Source: Deltaproteobacteria bacterium
Lineage (GTDB): Bacteria; Myxococcota_A; UBA9160; SMWR01
Reading direction: 5' to 3'
Length of the DNA stretch: 64,000 bases
NCBI GenBank assembly: GCA_019310965.1
Contig: JAFDDG010000009.1
Span: 1 to 64,000 of the forward strand
Below the pieces are notes generated by a model. The model did no database searches. It was not told the origin of the DNA and saw only the letters and a program-made list of their open reading frames with translations. Positions 27,354 to 36,093 of this stretch are shown here, piece by piece (the stretch's first letter is position 1; the number at the start of each line of letters is the position of its first letter). The translations under genes were made by a program, and so were the position numbers.

Positions 27354-28570
27354 GCGGACCGCTGACCGGTGTGAGCATCCTCGCGGCCGAACAGATGCAC
27401 GCTCTGCCCCACGCCACCCAGCTGCTCGCGCTGTTGGGCGCTGCGGTGATCAAAGTCGAGCCTCTCGGAGGTGAAGCCGGTCGCTTCGGCAAGCCCACGG
27501 TGCGCGACGCCGACGAACGCGATACCGGCATGACCTTCGTGCGCAACAACCTCGGCAAGGCCAGCATCGCCCTCGACCTGAAGGCCGCCGCCGGCCGCGA
27601 GCTCTTCTTGAAGCTGGCCGGCACGGTCGACGCCGTGGCGGAGAACTTCCGCCCGGGCACGGCCGACCGGCTGGGCATCGGCTGGGACGCCGTGCACGAG
27701 CGCAATCCCGCGGCCATCTACGTCTCGGTCTCGGGCTTCGGCAACCGCAGCGAGCCCCCCAGCCCCTACCGCGAATGGGCCGCGTACGCACCCATCGTCG
27801 AGGGCATGGCGGGCCTCTACGAGTACAGCCGCGGCGGCGACGAGCCTCCGCAGCTCGCCCTCGCGGGCGCCCTCGGCGACACGGGACCGGGGCTCTACGC
27901 CGTCATCGGACTGCTGGCTGCGCTGCACGAGCGCAGCCGGACGGGCGTGGGGCGCTACGTCGACGTCTCCATGTACGATGCCATGATCGCCATCGCCGAC
28001 ATCGTGAATCCCGCCAGCATGGGAGCCGAGCCGAGCCGCATGCTCGACGGCATCGGCATTCTCCACGCGTTTCGCGCGCAGGACGGCTGGTTCAGCATCG
28101 AGGTGGTGCGGGAGCCCCACTTCCCGCGCTTCGCGGAGGCGGTCGGTCACCCCGAGTGGGTCGACGACCCGCGTCTTGCCACGCGCGAGGGCTGGAGTGA
28201 GCAGATGGAGAGCGTGATCCGCCCCGGTGTCGAGGCCTGGGCGGCCTCGAAGACGAAGCTCGAGGCCAGCGCGGAGCTGGCGAGGAGAGGCGTCGCTGCC
28301 GGGCCCGTGAACACGGCAGAGGACATCCGCCGCGATCCACACGTGCGGGCCCGCGACTTCGTCCACAGCTTCGCGGGCGCGGACGGCGGCAAGGAGGTGG
28401 CGGTGGTCGGCAACCCCGTCGCATTTCGCGGAGGACCCGGCGAAGACGCTGCACCCCGGGCGGCGCGTTGGCCGGTCCTGGCGGGAGACACGACGAGCAT
28501 CTTGTCCGGGCGCCTCGGTCTGGACGCGAACGAAATAGAAGAGCTGAGAGCACAAGGAATCATCACATGA
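27350..28570 (+). CDS. CaiB/BaiF (family III) CoA-transferase, catalytic
   Basis: 406 residues, ATG overlapping the previous stop and preceded by GGGAG. N-terminal 'MSGPLTGVSILAAEQ', 'AENFRPGTADRLGIG', and the active-site Asp segment 'GALGDTGPGLYAVIGLLAAL' followed by 'RYVDVSMYDAM'. It moves CoA between carboxylic acids through an aspartyl-CoA anhydride, with no ATP use. Coupled on both sides: to the Asp-less paralogue upstream and to an amidohydrolase downstream (ATGA at 28567). It probably activates or recycles the acid that the amidohydrolases use or make. Confidence 0.92.
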   Translation: MSGPLTGVSILAAEQMHALPHATQLLALLGAAVIKVEPLGGEAGRFGKPTVRDADERDTGMTFVRNNLGKASIALDLKAAAGRELFLKLAGTVDAVAENFRPGTADRLGIGWDAVHERNPAAIYVSVSGFGNRSEPPSPYREWAAYAPIVEGMAGLYEYSRGGDEPPQLALAGALGDTGPGLYAVIGLLAALHERSRTGVGRYVDVSMYDAMIAIADIVNPASMGAEPSRMLDGIGILHAFRAQDGWFSIEVVREPHFPRFAEAVGHPEWVDDPRLATREGWSEQMESVIRPGVEAWAASKTKLEASAELARRGVAAGPVNTAEDIRRDPHVRARDFVHSFAGADGGKEVAVVGNPVAFRGGPGEDAAPRAARWPVLAGDTTSILSGRLGLDANEIEELRAQGIIT

Positions 28571-30036
28571 GCGAAGCACTCACCCCCGAGCAGATCCGAG
28601 AACGCATCGGTCACCCGGTGATCGACACCGACGGGCACACGACGGAATTCGTTCCGGCTCTCGCCGAATACCTGAAGGAGGTCGGGATCAGCACCGACTT
28701 CAACGAGCTGTTCAGGGGCGTCCTCGGCTCCGTCGCGGACTGGTACGAGATGACGCCGGATGAGCGCCAGCGCAAACACATCACCAAGCCACCGTGGTGG
28801 ACGCGACCCATGCGCCGCACCCGCGACCGGGCCGCCGCGTCGTTCCCGCGCTACCTGCGGACCCGCATGGACGAGTTCGGCTGCGACGTGTCGCTCGTGT
28901 ACCCCAGCACCGCGCTCGGCTTCTTTCAGCTTCGCTCCGACGAGCTTCGCCGCGGGGGCTGCCGCGCCCTGAATCGCTACCACCGGGACGCCTTCGACGG
29001 CTGCACCGACCGGCTGATCCCCGTGGCCGCGGTCCCGACGCACACGCCTCAGGAAGCCATCGAAGAGCTCGAGTACGCCGTCGTCGACCTCGGCTTCCGC
29101 GCCGTCGTCATCCCTAGCTACGTTCCACGGCCGGTGCCCGGCTTCGAACAGGCCGACGACGACGTGCGGCGCTGGGCCTTCTGGCTCGACACCTACGGCA
29201 TCGACAGCGCCCACGACTACGATCCCTTCTGGCAGCGCTGCCTCGAGCTCGGGGTGTCGCTGGGCACCCACAGCCAGGGCAACGGCTGGGGCAGCCGCCG
29301 CTCTCCCTCGAACTGGGTCTACAACCACATCGGCCACTTCGCGGCCTCCGGTGAGGCGCTCTGCAAGTCGCTCTTCCTCGGCGGCGTGACGCGTCGCTTC
29401 CCGGACCTGCGCGTGGCCCTGTTGGAAGGCGGCGTGGGGTGGGCGTGCAGTCTCTTCGGCGACCTCATCGAGCACTGGGAGACGCGGAACATCCGCACGA
29501 TCCGGGAAGAGCTCGACCCGCAGCTCCTCGACCAGGCGGAGTTCCAGCGTCTCGCCGCGGAGTACGGCCCGGTCGGCCCGGCCACGCGCGAGCGAATCGA
29601 GGGAGCCGTGCTGACGACGCCCGGTCACCAGAAGGGCCGGCCAAGCGACGACGAGCTCGATGAGTTCAAGGCCCTCGACCTGCGCGGCCCCGAGGACATC
29701 CCGGACCTCTTCCTGCCCAACTTCTACTTCGGCTGCGAGCCCGACGACCCCATGAACGTGCTCGCCTTTCAGGAGGGCCTCTGGCCCTATGGCGCCACCT
29801 TCAACGCCGTGTACGGCTCCGACTTCGGACACTTCGACGTGCCCGACATGACAGAGGTGCTCCAAGAGGCCTACCGGCCGGTCCAGAAGGGCACGCTGAA
29901 GCCCGAGCACTTCAGGGACTTCGTGTTCGCGAACCCCGTCCGCTTCTACACCGACACCAACCCCGGATTCTTTGCCGACACCGTAGTCGCCGATGACGTG
30001 CAGCGCCTGATCGGACCCGCTCGAGACGACGGCTGA
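28567..30036 (+). CDS. Amidohydrolase-2 (ACMSD-like) family protein, long form
   Basis: 489 residues of the TIM-barrel amidohydrolase-related family (ACMSD, gamma-resorcylate decarboxylase, ring-opening hydrolases). The N-terminal metal motif reads 'DTDGHTTE' (~20-27), in the D-x-H-x2-E form of this group, and the C-terminal Asp is in 'YGSDFGHFD'. At 489 residues it is about 100 longer than its paralogues, with extra segments at the N-terminus and around 350-410. It is coupled to the CoA-transferase by ATGA and followed 14 bp later by another amidohydrolase. Substrate unknown; hydrolysis or decarboxylation both possible. Confidence 0.88.
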   Translation: MSEALTPEQIRERIGHPVIDTDGHTTEFVPALAEYLKEVGISTDFNELFRGVLGSVADWYEMTPDERQRKHITKPPWWTRPMRRTRDRAAASFPRYLRTRMDEFGCDVSLVYPSTALGFFQLRSDELRRGGCRALNRYHRDAFDGCTDRLIPVAAVPTHTPQEAIEELEYAVVDLGFRAVVIPSYVPRPVPGFEQADDDVRRWAFWLDTYGIDSAHDYDPFWQRCLELGVSLGTHSQGNGWGSRRSPSNWVYNHIGHFAASGEALCKSLFLGGVTRRFPDLRVALLEGGVGWACSLFGDLIEHWETRNIRTIREELDPQLLDQAEFQRLAAEYGPVGPATRERIEGAVLTTPGHQKGRPSDDELDEFKALDLRGPEDIPDLFLPNFYFGCEPDDPMNVLAFQEGLWPYGATFNAVYGSDFGHFDVPDMTEVLQEAYRPVQKGTLKPEHFRDFVFANPVRFYTDTNPGFFADTVVADDVQRLIGPARDDG

Positions 30037-30050
30037 GGAGCAGGAACGCA

Positions 30051-30920
30051 ATGAAGACCGCGGACACCATCGACTACTGGGCGAACTCGTTTCTCCCCAA
30101 CCGCGAAGCGCTCTGGAACGCGGCGCTCGAAGCCCAGGGCATCCCGATCAAGATCCGAAGCGACCCGGCAGACAGCTTCGCCGACCCCGAAGCGATGATC
30201 ACGCGCATGGACGAGCTCGGGATCTCGACCCTGATCCTGCCGACCTGCGACCTTCCCGATCGCACCGGCCCCTACGACTTCGAGCCGATCGCGATGCAGC
30301 CCGAAGAGACCGAGCAGCTCGCGAAGTCTTTCCCGCATCGCTTCGTTGCCGAGTGGAGCATCGATCCCAACTCCGGCATGGCGGGCGTCGAGCGCGCCAG
30401 AGAGATGGCTGCCCATCCCTGGGTCGTCGCTCTGCATCTCCACACCCACAGCTTCGACCGGCCCTTCGATTCGCCCGACTACTATCCATACTACGCACTC
30501 GCCAGCGAACTCGGCCTGCCCTTCGTCATGCAGGCAGGGACTTCGGGCGGACGACTCCCGAGCGCCTGCGGCCAGCCGATTGGCATCGACCGGCCTGCCA
30601 TCTACTTCCCGGCAGTCGACTTCATCCTGTCTCATACCGGCTGGCCGTGGGTCGAAGAAGCGGTCGCGATGGCCCTCAAGTTCTCGAACGTGTACCTCGG
30701 AACGGCCTCGTTTCCGCCTCGGCGCTGGAATCAGTCCCTGAAGGACTTCATTCGAGGTCCGGGCCGGCGGAAGGCGCTCTTTGGGACGAGCTTTCCGACG
30801 GTGGGCCATCGCCATGCTCTCGGACAGCTCGGCGAGCTCCAGCTCTCGGAAGAGGCCACCGCGAACCTTCTCGGAGCGAATGCCCGCCGCATCTTCAAGC
30901 GCTTGGACAGCACGACCTAG
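30051..30920 (+). CDS. Amidohydrolase-2 family protein with altered metal site
   Basis: 289 residues, the short paralogue. The middle of the barrel is preserved ('HLHTHSFDRPF', 'LPFVMQAGTS', 'FILSHTGWPWVEEAVAMA'). The N-terminus, however, reads 'DTIDYWANSF' instead of D-x-H-x2-E, and the C-terminal motif reads 'FGTSFPT' where an Asp is expected. It may bind one metal or none, act with a different mechanism, or be a partner subunit of the long form encoded 14 bp upstream. It starts at ATG 30051 behind GAGGAG. Confidence 0.82.
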   Translation: MKTADTIDYWANSFLPNREALWNAALEAQGIPIKIRSDPADSFADPEAMITRMDELGISTLILPTCDLPDRTGPYDFEPIAMQPEETEQLAKSFPHRFVAEWSIDPNSGMAGVERAREMAAHPWVVALHLHTHSFDRPFDSPDYYPYYALASELGLPFVMQAGTSGGRLPSACGQPIGIDRPAIYFPAVDFILSHTGWPWVEEAVAMALKFSNVYLGTASFPPRRWNQSLKDFIRGPGRRKALFGTSFPTVGHRHALGQLGELQLSEEATANLLGANARRIFKRLDSTT

Positions 30921-30967
30921 ACCCGTCGATTCAAATTCCCGCGAATCTGTGATTGAATCAGGCAGAA

Positions 30968-31055
30968 GGGGACGGTGTTGCCTTCTTGCCTTTCCAGGGC
31001 CTGTCGTCTGAGAAGGCGATCCGGGTGAGAAAGGCAAGAAGGCAACACCGTCCCC
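30968..31055. repeat. 88-bp palindromic element with perfect 27-bp arms (REP/BIME or MITE-like)
   Basis: The left arm (30968-30994) begins GGGGACGGTGTTGCCTTC and the right arm (31029-31055) is its exact reverse complement; 34 nt separate them. The element fills the gap between two amidohydrolase genes. Perfect long arms of this kind suggest a mobile REP/BIME or miniature inverted-repeat element, or an unusually strong transcript hairpin. I saw no second copy in this window. Confidence 0.8.
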
Positions 31056-31121
31056 GCCAGATCGATGCTGCTCGAGCTGCGTTCTGTTGGGCCGGGGCCG
31101 AGCAAGAGGAGAAGAACGAGC

Positions 31122-32252
31122 ATGACCGCGTCTGCACCGAGTCGCATCATTTCCGCCGATTGTCACATCAACGAACCGCCCCACGTCTTCGATGGCGTGC
31201 CGGCGGCCCTGAAGGATCGCGCTCCCAAGATGTTGCGCGGTGCAGACGGTGGAGATGGCTGGAGCTTCGATGGAAAGCCGCCCGGCCGCACCTTCGGGAT
31301 CGAGGCGACGGCGGGGCGCGCGGCGGGCGACAAGAAGATGTCCGGTCTGCGTTTCGATGAGATCCTGCGGGGCAACTATGAGGGCGCGGCCCACGTGGAG
31401 GACATGCGGACCGATGGCGTCGATGTCTCCATCGTGTATCCGGCGTATGCCGCCCAGTCCTATGCCGAGCCGGATCGCGAGCTCGCCCTGGCTTGCATGC
31501 GCTCCTACAACGACTGGATGCTGAGTGAATTTCAGGCTGCGGCGCCGGAGCACCTCCTCGGCCTTCCCATGCTTCCCGTAGACGATGGCATGGAGGTCTG
31601 CCTGGCCGAGTTCGAGCGTTGTCTCGAGGCTGGCGCGAAGGCGGGCTTCCTTCCCGGGCTTCCGACACGTCCCTATCACGACCCGTATTACGATCCGCTC
31701 TTTGCACGGGTCTCCGAAGCGAGAATGCCTCTGACTTTCCATCGCACCTTCGGCGGAAGGCCGGCCGCGTCGGATTGGGACGAACTCATCGGCATGAAGA
31801 TCACGGCCGCGGGAACGGTCGAGCGATTCTTTTCATCCGTGCGACCCTTCAGCTACATGGTCTATGGCGGTGTGTTCGAACGGCACCCCGGCCTCAAGAT
31901 CGTCGCAGCCGAAGTGAATTTCGGGTGGCTTCCCTTCTGGGTGCAGACCATGGAGCAGAATTTCACAGTTCGTTCGGGGCTGGGGGACAGCACCGTGGCA
32001 ACCCGGAAGCGACCCACCGATTACATGGGAGAGAATCTCTTCGTCACGATCATCGACGACAAGGTCGGCTTCGATCTCGTTGCCAGCTACCCCTGGCTTG
32101 CGGATACGGCGCTGTGGTCGTCCGACTACCCGCACAGCGTGTCGGCCTGGCCCAACTCGCGGAAGGTCCTGACCGAGCTCGGCTCGGCGCTCACCTCAGA
32201 GCAGCTCGAGAAGATCGCGCACGGCAATGCGGCACGGATCTATGGAGTCTGA
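31122..32252 (+). CDS. Amidohydrolase-2 (ACMSD-like) family protein
   Basis: 376 residues from ATG 31122, preceded by a GAGGAG site. N-terminal metal motif 'SADCHINE' (D-x-H-x2-E form), mid-barrel 'MPLTFHRTFGG', and the C-terminal Asp in 'LWSSDYPHS', so a full metal site is expected. It is the closest in layout to the convergent paralogue at 32934. A small companion protein gene begins four bases after its stop, probably co-translated. Hydrolase or decarboxylase role is inferred from family only. Confidence 0.88.
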   Translation: MTASAPSRIISADCHINEPPHVFDGVPAALKDRAPKMLRGADGGDGWSFDGKPPGRTFGIEATAGRAAGDKKMSGLRFDEILRGNYEGAAHVEDMRTDGVDVSIVYPAYAAQSYAEPDRELALACMRSYNDWMLSEFQAAAPEHLLGLPMLPVDDGMEVCLAEFERCLEAGAKAGFLPGLPTRPYHDPYYDPLFARVSEARMPLTFHRTFGGRPAASDWDELIGMKITAAGTVERFFSSVRPFSYMVYGGVFERHPGLKIVAAEVNFGWLPFWVQTMEQNFTVRSGLGDSTVATRKRPTDYMGENLFVTIIDDKVGFDLVASYPWLADTALWSSDYPHSVSAWPNSRKVLTELGSALTSEQLEKIAHGNAARIYGV

Positions 32253-32256
32253 AGCC

Positions 32257-32805
32257 ATGGAAGAGGTGAAAGTCGGAATCGTCTATCACGTGCAGCCGGA
32301 GCCCCCGGATCCAGAGAATTGCCAGTGGCTCGAGGCCGGCGCTGTGAACTTCGGCCTCGAGTATCGAGTCGTAGACCCCGAGCGGTTGGCCAAGGCCTAC
32401 GCGGGGAGCGAGGAGGACCTGGCCGAGGTGGAGGCCCACTCACCCGAGGGAGGATTCTATGGCTCCGGTGTATCGATCCACGTCGTGGGCGCCGCCGATG
32501 GTCATGAATACCTGCGCTTCGATGCCTTCGACGATGATCCGCACTACCACTACGTGCGGCCGACGGGCGACCACAACCACTGGGTGCCCTTCGATCCGGT
32601 CGCGGGCGGCGACATGCTGGCCTTCACCATCCGCAGCCTGCGCGAGCGCCTCGGCCCGATGCTGAGCGAGGCGGGGGGCGACGAGGTCGCCGCTCGCCTG
32701 GACCCCGCCGAGCAGGGACCGCCCATCGACGAGGTCAAACGCCTGGCCTACGAGATCCGCGACCGGCAGCGCGCTGCGGCGGCGGCCGGTGGCGGCCGCC
32801 GCTGA
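32257..32805 (+). CDS. Conserved small protein associated with the amidohydrolase genes
   Basis: 182 residues from ATG 32257, with GGAG from the end of the preceding gene nine bases upstream; an in-frame ATG at 32242 would overlap that gene by 11 bases. It is rich in acidic residues and His, with a 'DDDPHYHYVRPTGDHNHW' cluster that could bind a metal. I do not recognise a named family. No signal peptide or membrane segment. Its tight linkage to the amidohydrolase at 31122 suggests a role in the same pathway or as an accessory subunit. Confidence 0.75.
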   Translation: MEEVKVGIVYHVQPEPPDPENCQWLEAGAVNFGLEYRVVDPERLAKAYAGSEEDLAEVEAHSPEGGFYGSGVSIHVVGAADGHEYLRFDAFDDDPHYHYVRPTGDHNHWVPFDPVAGGDMLAFTIRSLRERLGPMLSEAGGDEVAARLDPAEQGPPIDEVKRLAYEIRDRQRAAAAAGGGRR

Positions 32806-32933
32806 CCGCCGAGAGGCTCTGCGCACCACACCGGCGGGCCGCCGCTTCCGAATTCGTGCAGACGCCCCCGCGAGACAGACGATGGGCGGCACGGGCCGTC
32901 TCATCACCGAGGACGAGCCGCCCGTGTCGCGGC

Positions 32934-34103
32934 TCACTTGCCGGCCGGTGCCTCGATCTCGTAGAGCTTCGCCGCGTTCTCCCAGAGCAGGCGGTGCCGC
33001 ACTTCTTCGCTCAACGATCCCAGGCTCGATTCGATCGTCTCGCCGACTTCGTCGCCGTAGATCGACGTGGGGTGGGGAAAGTCCGTCTCGAACATGATGT
33101 TCTCGGCCCCCACACGTTCGATGGTCTCGGCGGTGATGGTCTCGAACCAGCAGCACGCGTAGATCTGGCGCTTGAAATACTCGCTCGGCAGCATCTTGAA
33201 GTCGGAGCGCTCCTTGCTGACAGCCATGGCCTTGAATTGGTAGTCGGCGCACTGGAGCAGGAAGGGGATCCACCCGACCCCGCTCTCCACGGAGACGAAC
33301 CGGAGCCTGGGAAATCGCTCGAGGATGCCGCTGAAGAGCAGGTCGAGCACATGCGCGCCGTTGGTCATGAAGATCTTTGCGCCCGCCCGCGCGGAGGTGG
33401 CCGCATAGCCCTCGACCTCGACCCGCTCCTCCGAGAATTCGTCACCGAAGTCGCCGCTGCCGATGTGGAAGCTGACCGGGAGCTTGCAGTCCTGCGCGGC
33501 CGCCCAGATCGGATCCCAATGACGGCTGGCCAGCACAGGCAGCCCGAAGCTCTGGGGCTCGCCCGTGAAGACCACTCCCCGATGGCCGAGGGCGGCACAG
33601 CGCTGGATCTCCGCGACCGCTGCCGACACGTCCCAATAGGGCAACGTCATGACCGGGATCAAGCGTTTCCTGTCTGCAGAGGACCAATCGATCAAAAAGT
33701 CGTTGTAGGCACGCACACAGGCGAGCTTCGCCTCCGCATCGTCGAGCCGCCCAAAGACCTGATTCCCGAAGCCGCCGACGTTGGGATAGAGAACGCCCGC
33801 CCAGATGCCCAGCTCGTCCATGTAGCGCAGCCGCGCGGCGGCATCGTAGGAGCCCGGGTGGGCGTCTTCATAGCGCGGCGGGTGACTGGGATAGGCGTCC
33901 TTCCAGCCCGCCACGGCCGTGATGCCCACGGAGTTGATCCACTCGTCGCCGATGTACCAGGCCTGTTCCTGCTTCTCCGGATCCCACTCCACTCGCGGAA
34001 CCCTGTCCTTTAGCCGCGCCGGGACTCGGCTCGTCCAGAGGTCGGGCGCCTCGGTCACATGGGTGTCGGAGTCGATGATCGTGTAGGCAGGTGAGTCGGT
34101 CAT
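32934..34103 (-). CDS. Amidohydrolase-2 (ACMSD-like) family protein
   Basis: 389 residues; ATG 34103 has AGGAG nine bases upstream, whereas the open frame beyond it lacks coding character. N-terminal metal motif 'DSDTHVTE', mid-barrel 'LPVSFHIGSGDFG', 'FVSVESGVGWIPF' and the C-terminal Asp in 'MFETDFPHP' are all present. It lies on the opposite strand to the other three paralogues and convergent with the companion gene. Its promoter is in the long gap that also holds a 166-bp palindromic element. Confidence 0.88.
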   Translation of the reverse strand: MTDSPAYTIIDSDTHVTEAPDLWTSRVPARLKDRVPRVEWDPEKQEQAWYIGDEWINSVGITAVAGWKDAYPSHPPRYEDAHPGSYDAAARLRYMDELGIWAGVLYPNVGGFGNQVFGRLDDAEAKLACVRAYNDFLIDWSSADRKRLIPVMTLPYWDVSAAVAEIQRCAALGHRGVVFTGEPQSFGLPVLASRHWDPIWAAAQDCKLPVSFHIGSGDFGDEFSEERVEVEGYAATSARAGAKIFMTNGAHVLDLLFSGILERFPRLRFVSVESGVGWIPFLLQCADYQFKAMAVSKERSDFKMLPSEYFKRQIYACCWFETITAETIERVGAENIMFETDFPHPTSIYGDEVGETIESSLGSLSEEVRHRLLWENAAKLYEIEAPAGK

Positions 34104-34308
34104 GCGGTGCGCTCCTGTGTTCCAACCGATGCTGTCCCAACTGGGACGATTCGGCCACCATCCTGGGGTCGAGCGCCGTGGCTCACAGGCAACCTGGGAC
34201 GACCTCTCGGTTTTCCAGAACCGCCGCGGGCTCCCCCGGTCGCGGCCTCCGTCGGCTCGACGGCAGACCGGGGCCGACCCGCAGGCCCATCGCCACGGCT
34301 GGCGGGGC

Positions 34309-34474
34309 CTAGAGGCCATCTCATAAACCCCTCGGTCGCCAGACACCTGCCTTCGACCCGATCTCTGCGTTGCGAAATCTCGCCGGTGCGACGGCCATGG
34401 CTGCGATTTCGCGCCTTGATCTCGGGCCGAATTCAGGCGCCTGGCTCGGTCGGGGTCTATGAGATGGCCTCTAG
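34309..34474. mobile_element. 166-bp palindromic element with 17-bp perfect terminal inverted repeats (MITE-like)
   Basis: CTAGAGGCCATCTCATA at 34309-34325 is exactly inverted at 34458-34474 (TATGAGATGGCCTCTAG). Inside, the two halves continue to match imperfectly (CCCC, GCCAG, CCTG, TTCG, CCCGA, GCGAAATC blocks), so the whole unit can fold as one long hairpin. It has no coding capacity. Size, perfect ends and internal symmetry suggest a non-autonomous mobile element. Confidence 0.75.
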
Positions 34475-34777
34475 AGCGTATCGTGGACTCGACCGCGCGA
34501 GATCTGCCGCAAATCCTCGACCCCGGCCGAACGGGTAGACTCGAGCTCGCTCTGCCGGTGGGCAGCGGCTCGGCTTGGGCCCGCTGCACGCTGTGATCAC
34601 CACGACCGAGAGCGGGGTCGCGGTGCGGTCGATCGCGTGTCGGGGAGGAATCGTGAGCAGATCTGGCAAAGCGATCGGTGGTCGCTTGCGACGCGCGGCA
34701 GCGACCGGGTGGCCGTGGGTGAGAGCGGGGAGACACAAGGCACGCCGTGTCCTCGAACGGCTCGAGGGCACTGCGCC
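34475..34777. other. Gene-free 303-bp interval upstream of a CoA-transferase gene
   Basis: No frame here shows conserved coding. The frame of the following CoA-transferase is open back to 34637, but those residues do not resemble the family N-terminus. The interval presumably carries the promoter of the CoA-transferase/ligase/thiolase genes. I see no clear operator. Confidence 0.4.
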
Positions 34778-35992
34778 GTGAGCCTGGTCATGCAGGGAAT
34801 CCGCGTCATCGAGGTGGCGCAGTACGTCTACGTTCCGGTAGCGACCTCGGTGCTCGCCGAGTGGGGTGCCGACGTCATCAAGGTCGAGCACCCGACCCAC
34901 GGCGACGCCTACCGAGGCCTGCGGCGCACGGGGAACCTCGCGATCGCGGGCCCCGTCAACTACGCAATCGAGCACGCCAACCGCGGCAAGCGCAGCATCG
35001 GCATCGATGCCGCGAACGCGGAGGGCCGAAGGATCCTCGGGGAGCTGCTGAAGACCGCCGACGTCCTCGTCACGAACCTGCTGCCCGCATCCCGCTCTCG
35101 CCTGCACCTCGAGATCGACGACGTGCGCGGCGACAATCCCTCCATCATCTATGCGCGGGGAACAGCGTTGGGGGAGCGAGGGCCCGAGCGCAACCGGGGG
35201 GGCTTTGACCACGCAACCTTCTGGGCGCGCGGCGGGAGCCAGTTCGGCGCCACGCCCGCTGATGCCGATCGCCCCTCTCCAATGCCGAGCGGCGCCTACG
35301 GGGACAGCGCGGCGGGGTTGGCACTCGCGGGAGGCATTGCGGCCGCACTCCTGGCGCGGGAGCGGACGGGGAAGCCGCCGGTCGTCGATCTATCGCTGCT
35401 GGGGATGGGAATGTGGTCGATGGCCTCTGCGATTGCAGGCGCACTGATGCAGGGCGAATCGGCGCGCCCCATGGATCGGATTCCACCGAGCAACCCGCTT
35501 GCGGGCACCTATCGGTCGCAGGACGGCCGATGGATCGTGCTGGGCTGCCTCCAGGGATTCTCGCAGTGGCCTGCATTCTGCCGTTGTGTCGGACGCCTCG
35601 AGTGGATCGAAGACGCGCGCTTCGCCAGCGCGGAGGCCTTCGCTGCCCATGGAACGGACTGCGCGGGGCTCCTCGACGCGCTCTTCGCCTCCGCCCCGCT
35701 CCGCCACTGGCAGGAAACCCTCTCGGGCCTGGATGCGGTCTGGGAGACGGTCCAGGACACTCTCGAAGTCGCACGAGACCCTCAGGCCATCGCCAACGGC
35801 TACCTTGCGCAGGTCGAGGCTGCGGACGCATCGACCTTCGAGCTGGTGGCGAGCCCGATTCAGTTCGACGAGTGCCCGCCCCAGCCGCGCCGCGCACCCG
35901 AAGCGGGCCAGCACACGGAGGAGATCCTTCTGGAGCTGGGCCTCGACTGGGACGAGATCAACGACCTCAAGGCCGCCAGCGCCATCAATTGA
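34778..35992 (+). CDS. CaiB/BaiF (family III) CoA-transferase
   Basis: 404 residues. GTG 34778 is chosen because GAGGG lies nine bases upstream; ATG 34790 lacks a site. N-terminal 'GIRVIEVAQYVYVPVATSVLAEWGADVIKVE' and the catalytic segment 'GAYGDSAAGLALAGGIAAAL' with the Asp are intact. It starts a second, probably co-transcribed set with a PaaK-type ligase, a thiolase-like protein and a DUF35 protein. It differs from the 27350 enzyme in the loop after the active site, so probably uses a different acid pair. Confidence 0.92.
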   Translation: MSLVMQGIRVIEVAQYVYVPVATSVLAEWGADVIKVEHPTHGDAYRGLRRTGNLAIAGPVNYAIEHANRGKRSIGIDAANAEGRRILGELLKTADVLVTNLLPASRSRLHLEIDDVRGDNPSIIYARGTALGERGPERNRGGFDHATFWARGGSQFGATPADADRPSPMPSGAYGDSAAGLALAGGIAAALLARERTGKPPVVDLSLLGMGMWSMASAIAGALMQGESARPMDRIPPSNPLAGTYRSQDGRWIVLGCLQGFSQWPAFCRCVGRLEWIEDARFASAEAFAAHGTDCAGLLDALFASAPLRHWQETLSGLDAVWETVQDTLEVARDPQAIANGYLAQVEAADASTFELVASPIQFDECPPQPRRAPEAGQHTEEILLELGLDWDEINDLKAASAIN

Positions 35993-36093
35993 TGCCTGGG
36001 TTTCCAGTAGACTGCAGCAACCGCAGTCCACGGCGAAGAACTCGCATCCGATGACCACACCGGGGCGATCGCCGCCCACGCCGAGGCCCCCAA

